A stretch of 13,738 nt of DNA from an uncultured Erysipelotrichaceae bacterium. GTDB taxonomy: Bacteria > Bacillota_I > Bacilli_A > RF39 > UBA660. Shown here in pieces: positions 1 through 6,234 of the stretch. The position numbers and the translations under genes were made by a program. The notes under the pieces are model-generated. The model ran no database searches and had not been told where the DNA came from. It saw only the letters and a program-made list of their open reading frames with translations. The first letter of the stretch is position 1, and each line of letters begins with the position of its first letter. The stretch lies in the NCBI GenBank assembly GCA_902783435.1, contig CACZQV010000056.1:1-13738 (forward strand). Direction: 5' to 3'.

Positions 1-36
1 AAAAAAACTATGTGCTATATAACACATAGTTTTATT
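1..36 (-). terminator. Rho-independent terminator after tRNA-Arg
   Basis: An inverted repeat at 5-14 and 23-32 forms a 10-bp stem around an 8-base loop. On the minus strand it is followed by a run of T (plus-strand A at 1-7). It lies just downstream of the tRNA 3' end. The plus-strand side is also T-rich (30-39), so it could work in both directions. Confidence 0.8.
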
Positions 37-42
37 TTTATA

Positions 43-119
43 TGGTGTACCCGACGAGAGTCGAACTCGTGACCTATTGCTTAGGAGGCAATTGCTCTAT
101 CCTACTGAGCTACGGATAC
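43..119 (-). tRNA. tRNA-Arg (anticodon CCU)
   Basis: The minus strand folds into a complete 77-base cloverleaf. It has a 7-bp acceptor stem with one T-G pair, a GCTC/GAGC D stem, a 5-bp anticodon stem (ATTGC/GCAAT) with loop CTCCTAA, a 5-base variable loop, and a T arm ACGAG-TTCGACT-CTCGT. The 3' CCA is encoded (plus 43-45). Anticodon CCU reads AGG, a minor arginine codon. The 5' end lies about 18 bases after the RNase J gene stop, with a hairpin between them, so it may be transcribed by read-through from that gene. I see no separate strong promoter. Confidence 0.95.
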
Positions 120-120
120 A

Positions 121-148
121 TATAAAGAAGTATATTTCTATACTTCTT
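121..148 (-). terminator. Hairpin at the 3' end of the RNase J family gene
   Basis: A perfect 10-bp stem (125-134 with 139-148) with a 4-base loop spans the RNase J gene stop codon (TAG, 138-140). On the minus strand it is followed by a short T-rich stretch before the tRNA. It may be a weak terminator or attenuator, or a processing hairpin separating the mRNA from the tRNA. Confidence 0.55.
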
Positions 149-1790
149 GTATTACTGTAATTATCATAGGTTTTGCTTCTGTTTCTTTATAGAAGAAATT
201 ACCTAATACTTCTCTTACATCATTTTTAATTTTTGTATAGTCAACTTTCTTAGAATTTTCTTCAATATCAGATTCTATTACTTCACGTGATATTTTCTTA
301 GTTTCTTCTAATAAGTCTTGACTTTCTTTTACATAGATAAATCCTCTAGTTAATATTTCTGGTCCACCTAGAACTTTCTTTGTATTTTTATCTAGAGTAC
401 AACTAATAATAACTATACCACTAGATCCTAACATTTCTCTATCTTTTAATACTAAGTTACCAATATCTCCAGAGTCTGTTCCATCTATTAATATTTCATC
501 TGCATCAATATGCTCAGTGCTATTAGTATTTTCTCCATTTACCATTTCAAAAACATCACCATTTAATTTTAAGATAATATTTTCTTTAGGTATTCCTAAC
601 ATTTCTGCAATTTCACCATTTGCATACTGATTTCTATATTCTCCTTTTACTGGAAAATAATATTTTGGATTCATTAAGTTAATCATTAACATTAAATCCT
701 CACGAGAAGCATGATGAAGTAAATGTTTCTTACTAGATAAACATGTTGCGTCTGCGCCTAACATAGCTATTTCATCCATTAAAAGAGCTAGACGTTTCTC
801 TATACCTGGATAACTTGGTTCAGTAATAAATACTGTATCAGTTTCTTTTATAGTTATAAATTTATCAAAACCTTTAATAATTCTTTCTAGATTAGCAAAA
901 GGTTTTTCTTTTTCATCTGATATTAATACTACTGAATCATTATTTTCTAAGTCAGATAATGTACCTATTTGATTTTTATCTATAAATAAGTATCCTTCAT
1001 CAATTGCATTGTTTATTAATTCTTGTAGTTGTTTTCCCATAATAATAATCTTTCTATGTGTATTAGATACTTCATCAAAGATTTCTTGTATACGAGAAAA
1101 ATGTGCAGGTAATACAGTTGCGATTATTCTATTTTTTGATTTATTTAATACTTCTCTTATAAAACTACCTACTCTATTATTAGGTGATGTATGGCCTTCT
1201 TTATCAGCATAAAATGATTCTGAAAGTAAACATAATACACCTTGTTTTCCTACATAGGCTAGTTTACCAATATCAGTTTTATATCTTCCTACCATAGTTG
1301 CATCAAAAGTAAAGTCTCCTGTATATACTATAGCTCCATCAGGAGTATATAATACAAAACATACTGCATCTGGTATAGAATGTGTTACTGAAATTGGGAA
1401 TATTGAATTCTTACCAAAATCTAATTTAACATGTGGTTTAATTTCTATTAATTTAGATTTTTCTAATACTTTAGGATCTATATCTTTTTTTAGTATTTCT
1501 AAAGTTAATTTTGTACCATATACTGGTACTTCTGGTATTTTTTCTAATATATCAGGAGTAGCCCCTATATTACTTTCATGTCCGTGTGATAAGAATATAC
1601 CCTTAATCTTCTTTCTATTCTTTATTAAATAATCAAAATTTGGAATAATATAATCTATTCCTAAATTAATATCATTATCATATTTTAAACCTGCATCAAA
1701 TACGAATAGTTCATCATCTACATCGACAATGTACATACTCTTTCCGTTTTCGTTTAACCCACCTAGGGCAAATATTTTTATTTTACTCAT
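138..1790 (-). CDS. rnjB: RNase J family protein, catalytically degenerate (RNase J2-like)
   Basis: A 550-residue metallo-beta-lactamase/beta-CASP protein of RNase J length. Family members are 5' exo/endoribonucleases that mature rRNA and degrade mRNA in the cytoplasm, often as J1-J2 complexes. Visible landmarks are HGHESNIGA (69-77), THSIPD (136-141), TGDFTFD (157-163), the beta-CASP part at about 220-350, HHASREDL (359-366), PVKGEYR (380-386) and the C-terminal GGPEILTRGFIYV region (475-487). Active RNase J carries HGHxDH and PVHGEYR. Here Asp and His are replaced by Ser73 and Asn74, and the late His by Lys382, so several metal ligands are missing. I therefore infer a non-catalytic or weakly active partner like RNase J2, with a J1 expected elsewhere. 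The start has an AAGGAG ribosome site and an upstream extended -10. The symbol rnjB is by analogy. Confidence 0.85.
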   Translation of the reverse strand: MSKIKIFALGGLNENGKSMYIVDVDDELFVFDAGLKYDNDINLGIDYIIPNFDYLIKNRKKIKGIFLSHGHESNIGATPDILEKIPEVPVYGTKLTLEILKKDIDPKVLEKSKLIEIKPHVKLDFGKNSIFPISVTHSIPDAVCFVLYTPDGAIVYTGDFTFDATMVGRYKTDIGKLAYVGKQGVLCLLSESFYADKEGHTSPNNRVGSFIREVLNKSKNRIIATVLPAHFSRIQEIFDEVSNTHRKIIIMGKQLQELINNAIDEGYLFIDKNQIGTLSDLENNDSVVLISDEKEKPFANLERIIKGFDKFITIKETDTVFITEPSYPGIEKRLALLMDEIAMLGADATCLSSKKHLLHHASREDLMLMINLMNPKYYFPVKGEYRNQYANGEIAEMLGIPKENIILKLNGDVFEMVNGENTNSTEHIDADEILIDGTDSGDIGNLVLKDREMLGSSGIVIISCTLDKNTKKVLGGPEILTRGFIYVKESQDLLEETKKISREVIESDIEENSKKVDYTKIKNDVREVLGNFFYKETEAKPMIITVIQEV

Positions 1791-1829
1791 AAAATCTCCT
1801 TTCTTAATATTTCCGACAAACGCATACTA

Positions 1830-1838
1830 ATTATATCA
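1830..1838 (-). promoter_or_regulatory. Extended -10 promoter of the RNase J family gene
   Basis: The minus strand reads TGATATAAT, a perfect -10 with the TGn extension. A TTGTAT element 16 bases upstream is a weak -35. The leader to the ATG is about 40 bases and contains AAGGAG. I see no clean terminator between rnc and this site, so read-through from rnc is also likely. Confidence 0.6.
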
Positions 1839-1857
1839 TATTTTTAATATAATACAA

Positions 1858-2523
1858 TTATTTTTTTATAGCTAACTTGTCAATTGCTTGTTTTGCAGCT
1901 TCTTGTTCTGCTTCTTTTTTAGAGGAACCTACTCCAGTTCCATAAACAATTCCATCTATAATTACTTCTGTAGTAAATTGTTTTTGATGAGCTGGTCCTT
2001 CTTCTTTTACTAAGTTATATTCTAGTGATTTTTGTTCTGTCTGAACCATTTCTTGTAAACTACTTTTATAATCACTGAAGAATGTTATATCTGGATTATT
2101 AATATATGGAAGTATTATATTTAATATTACATTTCTTACAGTAGCATATCCTAAATCTAAATAAATTGCTCCCATTAGGGCTTCAAAGATATCTGCAACA
2201 ATAGCTTTTTTTATTCCAGAATTAGATTCTCCATTACCTAATAATATATAATTTTGTAGATTTAAACCTGTAGCATAACAATAATTAGCATTTTCACATA
2301 CATAACTTGCTCTTACTTTTGTCATTTCACCTTCACTGTCTTTATGATTATTATATAAATAATCTGCTACTACTAAATCAAGTACAGCATCTCCTAAAAA
2401 TTCTAATCTTTCATAATCATTTTTTGCTTTATGTTCATTTGCATATGAACTATGAGAAAATGCTGTCTTATATAAATTTATATCTTTTGGTTTAATATTT
2501 AATCTAATAAATAATTCTTCCAT
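1858..2523 (-). CDS. rnc: Ribonuclease III
   Basis: RNase III cleaves double-stranded RNA, including pre-rRNA stems, in the cytoplasm. The 221-residue protein has the N-terminal endonuclease domain with the signature ERLEFLGDAVLDL at 38-50. Catalytic acidic residues are Glu41, Asp45, Asp111 and Glu114 (ADIFEALMGA, 110-119). The C-terminal double-stranded RNA binding domain covers about 151-218, with the typical GSSKKEAEQEAA run at 199-210. Length and domain order are normal, so a working enzyme is expected. The start is set by AGGTGAT six bases before the ATG. It is divergent from yidD and lies directly upstream of the RNase J family gene on the same strand. Confidence 0.97.
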   Translation of the reverse strand: MEELFIRLNIKPKDINLYKTAFSHSSYANEHKAKNDYERLEFLGDAVLDLVVADYLYNNHKDSEGEMTKVRASYVCENANYCYATGLNLQNYILLGNGESNSGIKKAIVADIFEALMGAIYLDLGYATVRNVILNIILPYINNPDITFFSDYKSSLQEMVQTEQKSLEYNLVKEEGPAHQKQFTTEVIIDGIVYGTGVGSSKKEAEQEAAKQAIDKLAIKK

Positions 2524-2539
2524 TTATATCACCTACTTT

Positions 2540-2548
2540 ATTATAACA
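2540..2548 (-). promoter_or_regulatory. Extended -10 promoter of rnc
   Basis: The minus strand reads TGTTATAAT about 16 bases before the rnc start codon. There is no good -35 at 16-18 bases, which suits an extended -10 promoter. Confidence 0.6.
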
Positions 2549-2559
2549 CATTTTAATTC

Positions 2560-2588
2560 TTGAAAAAATAAAAAATGCATAGTAAAAT
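2560..2588 (+). promoter_or_regulatory. Promoter of the yidD-lipoprotein gene
   Basis: TTGAAA at 2560-2565 and TAAAAT at 2583-2588 are separated by 17 bases, close to the sigma-A consensus. Transcription would begin near 2595. That excludes the upstream ATG at 2575 as a start and supports translation from 2605. Confidence 0.6.
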
Positions 2589-2604
2589 TAATTATGGTGA
2601 TGGT

Positions 2605-3696
2605 ATGAAAAAAATACTTATTTCTATCATTAACTTATATCAAAAAATGCCTTTATCTACTCATAAGAGTTGTAGGTTTACTCCTACTTGTTCTGAGTAT
2701 ACTAAAGAGGCAATACTTGAATATGGATCTATTAAAGGTACTTATATGGGGATTAAAAGAATACTTAAATGTAATCCTTTGGGACCTTATGGATATGATC
2801 CTGTAACTAAAAAGATAAAAAAGGAGAAGAAAATGAAAAAGAAGTTTATATTTTTATTATTATTGTTATTAATTCCATTTATTAGTGGTTGTACAAATGA
2901 TTCGATGGATAATATTGATGTTATTGTTACTAATTATCCTAATGAGTATGTAGTTAAATCTTTATATGGAAATCATGCTACTATTACATCTATATATCCT
3001 GATGGTGTAGATATTGAGAATTATAAGATAAGTAAAAAGCAAAAGAAAGAGTATTCTAATAAAGATTTATTTGTATATAATGGTTTAATTGAAAAAGAAA
3101 GAAATCTTGCTGTTGAATTATTAGCTATTAATCCTGATCTTAGAATAATTGATACTGCTTATGTTCTTGAAACTGATTATTCACCTGAGGAATTATGGTT
3201 AAATCCTAGTTCACTTCTTATGATGAGTCAAAACGTTAGATTAAGTTTAAATGAGTATATTACTAGTACTTATTTAAAGAAAGAAGTAGACGAATCATAT
3301 GATAGTTTAAAAATTAAACTTAGTGAATTAGATGCTGAATATAGATTAGCTTTTGATTCTACTAATAATAAGAATATTATAGTTAGTGATAGTGCTTTAA
3401 AATATTTAGAAAAGTTTGGTCTTAATGTTATATGTGTTGATGGGGATGCTAATCAAAAAACTATGACTGATGCCATTAATTTAATTGAAAATGGTGATGT
3501 TAGTTATATATTCTTATTTAAAGGAGAAGAAGCTAGTTCTAATGCTAAAAAGTTATTAGAAGATTATTCAGATATTAAAACTATTGAACTTCATAAATTA
3601 GATAATATTACTGATGAAGAACGTAGTAATAAAGATGATTATATTACTTTAATGAAAAATAACTTAGACATAATTAAAAAAGAATTATATCAATAA
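2605..3696 (+). CDS. yidD: YidD fused in frame to a ZnuA/PsaA-like lipoprotein
   Basis: Residues 1-70 from the ATG at 2605 are a YidD, the small membrane-associated factor that aids YidC-dependent membrane protein insertion. They show the hallmark CRFTPTCSEY, the IKGTYMGIKRILKCNPLGPYGYDPV region and three conserved cysteines (23, 29, 56). YidD normally stops soon after the YDPV motif. Here a lysine-rich tail runs on without a stop into a lipoprotein signal peptide and a metal-binding-protein-like domain, giving 363 residues. The start at 2605 has GGTGAT just upstream; an ATG ten codons earlier has no ribosome site and lies before the predicted transcription start. An internal SD and ATG (2821-2835) could also make the second part alone. 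The fusion may be a real polyprotein or a lost stop codon. Confidence 0.8.
   Translation: MKKILISIINLYQKMPLSTHKSCRFTPTCSEYTKEAILEYGSIKGTYMGIKRILKCNPLGPYGYDPVTKKIKKEKKMKKKFIFLLLLLLIPFISGCTNDSMDNIDVIVTNYPNEYVVKSLYGNHATITSIYPDGVDIENYKISKKQKKEYSNKDLFVYNGLIEKERNLAVELLAINPDLRIIDTAYVLETDYSPEELWLNPSSLLMMSQNVRLSLNEYITSTYLKKEVDESYDSLKIKLSELDAEYRLAFDSTNNKNIIVSDSALKYLEKFGLNVICVDGDANQKTMTDAINLIENGDVSYIFLFKGEEASSNAKKLLEDYSDIKTIELHKLDNITDEERSNKDDYITLMKNNLDIIKKELYQ
2821..2835 (+). promoter_or_regulatory. Internal ribosome binding site and start for the lipoprotein
   Basis: AAGGAG at 2821-2826 is followed six bases later by ATG (2833-2835), in frame with yidD. The spacing and match are better than at the yidD start. 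The codons after it encode a typical signal peptide, so independent initiation is likely. Confidence 0.75.
2833..3696 (+). CDS. ZnuA/PsaA-like metal-binding lipoprotein (internal start)
   Basis: This is the second half of the fused frame, 287 residues if started at its own ATG. It has a Lys-rich n-region, a Leu/Ile-rich hydrophobic core and lipobox ISGC with Cys20, so it should be lipid-anchored outside the membrane. The rest follows the cluster A-I substrate-binding fold of Zn/Mn ABC transporters: VIVTNYPNEYVVKSL (30-44), KDLFVYNGLIEKE (77-89), ELWLNP (120-125), IIVSDSALKYL (182-192) and DDYITLMKNNL (268-278). The three histidine positions (or His, His and Glu in Mn binders) hold Glu62, Glu120 and Asp186; the fourth ligand, Asp268, is kept. 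Zinc binding of the usual kind is therefore doubtful. No permease or ATPase gene is nearby. Confidence 0.75.
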   Translation: MKKKFIFLLLLLLIPFISGCTNDSMDNIDVIVTNYPNEYVVKSLYGNHATITSIYPDGVDIENYKISKKQKKEYSNKDLFVYNGLIEKERNLAVELLAINPDLRIIDTAYVLETDYSPEELWLNPSSLLMMSQNVRLSLNEYITSTYLKKEVDESYDSLKIKLSELDAEYRLAFDSTNNKNIIVSDSALKYLEKFGLNVICVDGDANQKTMTDAINLIENGDVSYIFLFKGEEASSNAKKLLEDYSDIKTIELHKLDNITDEERSNKDDYITLMKNNLDIIKKELYQ

Positions 3697-3720
3697 TTCT
3701 TTTTTAATTATATTTTTTTT
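3671..3720. terminator. Bidirectional terminator between convergent genes
   Basis: A perfect 18-bp inverted repeat (3671-3688 with 3693-3710) with loop ATCA spans the stop codons of both convergent genes (3694-3696 plus, 3708-3710 minus). The inner 8-bp stem is followed by at least six T on either strand, so it should end transcription both ways. A further T run lies at 3713-3720. Confidence 0.85.
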
Positions 3721-4991
3721 ATAAATTCTTTTACTTCTTTTTTATCTTCTTCATTTGCTTCTCTATTTATAATTTCTTCTATTTTTTCTTGCCATCCTTT
3801 TCTATGGGATATCCAAGTAGATTTAGATTTTAATTCTTGTGTATCTAATTTAGTAAATTCTTCAAAATCTACTATATGGAAATTATACATAGCAGAATTT
3901 TTATGATATTTAGAATCTTTATCTAATATTACTTCTCCATTTTGATATATATAAGCTATATACCCTCTTAATCCTTTTAATCCTGTTACTATTAATAATG
4001 GTTTATTCTTAGTATAGAATTCAGATTTTTCATTATTAATTTCTTTTAGTCTTTCTATCTTTTTAAAATCAAATAAAGCGATTCTTGGTTGTCCTACTTT
4101 TCTAGCTATCATTTTTCTAGGTGTATGAGTAATATTCCAATTTACTTTTTTATTTCTTAATTTTTCTGCTCTATCTCTTAGATTAATAATTCTACAATTT
4201 AAAGCAATTATTCTATATCTTTTTTCATAATCTATTTTTTTATCTTCTGATTTTATAGATTTTCTTAGTTCTTCTGAATACTTTAATAATGTAGGTAAAT
4301 ATTTATCTATACTAATTAAATCATCTGTATTTTCACATACATTTAAATAATTCTCTGCAATATACATATTTAATTTTTCTACATCAAAGTATTCTTTTAT
4401 ATAATCATTATAATCTACTTCTAATGTTTTTAATCCATATTTATATCTATCTAATACATATCTTTTATATGCTTCTGCTTGAGTTTTTATAAATCCTTGT
4501 AGGCTTTCTTTCATTGCACATGAATAATAATAGTGTTTTAGTGTTTTTTGTTCTTGGAGACTCTTATTTCTAACATTAATCATGTAGAATCTTCCTTCTA
4601 CTAGTAATTTATATAACTCTGGGAATTCATTTTCTAATTCTCTTATTGTTTTTATATCAGTTAATTTATCTATTTGTTGTAGTAATTCTATTGTAGTTTC
4701 TTCATTATCTATTCTTATTCCTTCTATATTTAATGATCTTAATAAATTAATAAAAAATTCATAATAACAAGGTCTTATAATACCTAAAATATCATCATTT
4801 TCTTCATCTTTATAGATAGTTAAGAAATCAGTAAAATCATTATGAAATTTCTTATATCTAAATATTTCATGTATATTTTCTCTATTAGCTATAGAGAAAT
4901 CTTCTAGTATAGCTTCTTTAGTCTTTTTACCATTACTACATGTATCTATTATGTCTTCTAGCGATATATTTTTCATTGGAATATCTTCCAT
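3708..4991 (-). CDS. Hypothetical protein, 427 residues
   Basis: I do not recognise a family. The protein has no signal peptide or membrane segment, so it is probably cytoplasmic. Residues 1 to about 290 look mostly helical and charged, with Tyr-rich stretches (for example 154-156). Around 284-305 there is a basic stretch (THTPRKMIARKVGQPR). A possible compact beta module follows (331-375: PLLIVTGLKGLRGYIAYIY, then NGEVILDKDS), then an acidic/lysine-rich helix at the end. The start is set by GAGGGGG seven bases before ATG; a second Met at codon 6 lacks such a site. It has its own strong promoter that overlaps the end of the sporulation operon, and no terminator separates it from that operon, so some co-expression is possible. 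Confidence 0.75.
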   Translation of the reverse strand: MEDIPMKNISLEDIIDTCSNGKKTKEAILEDFSIANRENIHEIFRYKKFHNDFTDFLTIYKDEENDDILGIIRPCYYEFFINLLRSLNIEGIRIDNEETTIELLQQIDKLTDIKTIRELENEFPELYKLLVEGRFYMINVRNKSLQEQKTLKHYYYSCAMKESLQGFIKTQAEAYKRYVLDRYKYGLKTLEVDYNDYIKEYFDVEKLNMYIAENYLNVCENTDDLISIDKYLPTLLKYSEELRKSIKSEDKKIDYEKRYRIIALNCRIINLRDRAEKLRNKKVNWNITHTPRKMIARKVGQPRIALFDFKKIERLKEINNEKSEFYTKNKPLLIVTGLKGLRGYIAYIYQNGEVILDKDSKYHKNSAMYNFHIVDFEEFTKLDTQELKSKSTWISHRKGWQEKIEEIINREANEEDKKEVKEFIKKI

Positions 4992-5017
4992 GATAATACC
5001 CCCTCATATGTGGACAT

Positions 5018-5046
5018 ATTATACCATATTTTGGTAAAAAAATCAA
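5018..5046 (-). promoter_or_regulatory. Sigma-A type promoter of the 427-residue protein
   Basis: On the minus strand, TTGATT (5041-5046) and TATAAT (5018-5023) are 17 bases apart, with TGG forming an extended -10 (to 5026). It is the best complete promoter in the window. The -35 overlaps the TGA stop of the upstream 97-residue gene. Confidence 0.75.
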
Positions 5047-5336
5047 TTATCTAGGTATTTTATAATATGTTTTAATCCATATGAAAATGTATTTTCAATT
5101 AATTTAGATGTCTTTAAACCTATAATAGAAGCTTTATTATTATAGTTTTTTTCTTCTATTATATAATTACTAGAATTTATATTTTTACCTTCTTTTAAGT
5201 CTTTTTCATATCTTTTAATAGCTTCTTCTGTTAGATTTGTTTTATCATTATAATAATTACTACTATATTTAGAAAAATATAAAGATAAAAAGAATATTAT
5301 TATTAATAATCCTATAACTTTTAATAATTTATTCAT
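5043..5336 (-). CDS. Small membrane protein downstream of spoIIP
   Basis: A 97-residue protein with an N-terminal hydrophobic segment (about 4-22) and a polar, Asn/Lys-rich C-terminal part, probably anchored with the tail outside. Its start codon overlaps the spoIIP stop (8-base overlap) and its GGAGGT site lies inside the end of spoIIP, so it is translationally coupled. In Bacillus the gene after spoIIP is yqxA, also a small N-terminally anchored protein. I see no clear sequence match, so equivalence rests on position and topology only. It ends in TGA, the only TGA stop in the window. A sporulation role is inference. Confidence 0.75.
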   Translation of the reverse strand: MNKLLKVIGLLIIIFFLSLYFSKYSSNYYNDKTNLTEEAIKRYEKDLKEGKNINSSNYIIEEKNYNNKASIIGLKTSKLIENTFSYGLKHIIKYLDN

Positions 5337-6201
5337 TAATAACCTCCATAAATACTTTAGAAAAAGCTAAAGTAGTATTTAATACTTCATTAGTAGTATT
5401 TTCATTACCACCTATCTCTATAAGAATTGTATTTGGAGAAAAATCTTGGTTATATACTCCATTTACTCCTGGTCCACCTTTTTTATATATACCTTTACTT
5501 AGATTAGGATAATATTCATTCATTTTATTATTAATTTTTTCAGTAAATTCTAAATTCTTTTCATAATTTGGATTTTCTAATCCAATTAGAAATATTACTT
5601 TAGCATAGTCTTTTCCATCTATATTTACTGTTGTTTTACTTCTATCCAGACTATCTCTATGTATATCAATAAAGTATTTTAAAGTAGGATACTCTACTAT
5701 TCTTTTTTCTAAAAGTGTTCTGCTTGCTTTATAACTATATGAATAATTCCAATTATTATTATTTAATATGTCTTTAATAGAGTTTTCTTCTACTATAGTT
5801 TTATATCCGTTTTTATTAAATATATCTTCCAATATATAATTATTCATAATTACAGTAGGATTAATACTGAATTCTGCATATGTAGATGGTTTATATTCTT
5901 CACTTTGATGAGAATTATATAAATATATTATTGGATTTGATTCAGTATTTATTACTTTTTTAGGGGTATATTCATTATAGTTTTTATTCATTGATTTAAT
6001 TGGATTAGATATTTCTATTGTTTTATTAATTAATCGATCTATTATTTTATTATCATTATATGTAAAAGTAGAATTTACTATTAAATCTATGAATTCTTTA
6101 TCATTAATTGTTATTTTAGTATTATTAGTTTTTTTATAACTTATAAATATTCCTATACTAATCATAATTATAAAGAATATTTTTTTTCTCTTCTTTTTCA
6201 T
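5329..6201 (-). CDS. spoIIP: Stage II sporulation protein P (SpoIIP)
   Basis: SpoIIP is the amidase/endopeptidase that thins septal peptidoglycan during engulfment, working with SpoIID and SpoIIM. The 290-residue protein has an N-terminal membrane anchor (about 8-21), a divergent spacer, and a catalytic part with YLYNSHQSEEY (93-103), FIDIHRDS (177-184), KVIFLIGLENPNYEKNL (201-217), YNQDFSP (250-256) and ILIEIGGNENT (259-269). His98, His181 and Glu262 match the residues known to be needed in Bacillus SpoIIP. It is shorter than the roughly 400-residue Bacillus protein, mainly in the spacer. The start has GGTGAT nearby. It follows gpr by 29 bases, the same order as in Bacillus, and overlaps the next small gene. 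Confidence 0.92.
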   Translation of the reverse strand: MKKKRKKIFFIIMISIGIFISYKKTNNTKITINDKEFIDLIVNSTFTYNDNKIIDRLINKTIEISNPIKSMNKNYNEYTPKKVINTESNPIIYLYNSHQSEEYKPSTYAEFSINPTVIMNNYILEDIFNKNGYKTIVEENSIKDILNNNNWNYSYSYKASRTLLEKRIVEYPTLKYFIDIHRDSLDRSKTTVNIDGKDYAKVIFLIGLENPNYEKNLEFTEKINNKMNEYYPNLSKGIYKKGGPGVNGVYNQDFSPNTILIEIGGNENTTNEVLNTTLAFSKVFMEVINE

Positions 6202-6213
6202 ATAATCACCATA

Positions 6214-6234
6214 CTAATAATAATTTATTATTAG
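6214..6234 (-). repeat. Perfect inverted repeat between gpr and spoIIP
   Basis: Two 10-base arms, CTAATAATAA and TTATTATTAG, are separated by one base (about an 8-bp stem with a 5-base loop). The repeat covers the gpr stop codon and ends just upstream of the spoIIP GGTGAT site (6205-6210). There is no following T run, so it is not a terminator. It may affect spoIIP translation or mRNA processing. Confidence 0.55.

Noticed and set aside
1009..1212. Antisense open frame inside the RNase J family gene
   Set aside because: It is low complexity and hydrophobic, has no ribosome site, and is opposite strongly conserved coding sequence. The same holds for 2307-2495, 6382-6648 and 13375-13620.
1791..1857. 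Terminator between rnc and the RNase J family gene
   Set aside because: Only a 6-bp AT stem with a long loop can be drawn and it coincides with the promoter; not convincing.
2575..2604. Upstream ATG extending YidD by ten residues
   Set aside because: It has no ribosome site and lies between the predicted -35 and -10; the ATG at 2605 has GGTGAT and matches the usual YidD start.
5043..5045. TGA read as tryptophan (code 4)
   Set aside because: All other frames end at TAA or TAG with no internal TGA and tryptophans use TGG; reading on here adds only a few residues before TAA, so a normal stop is simplest.
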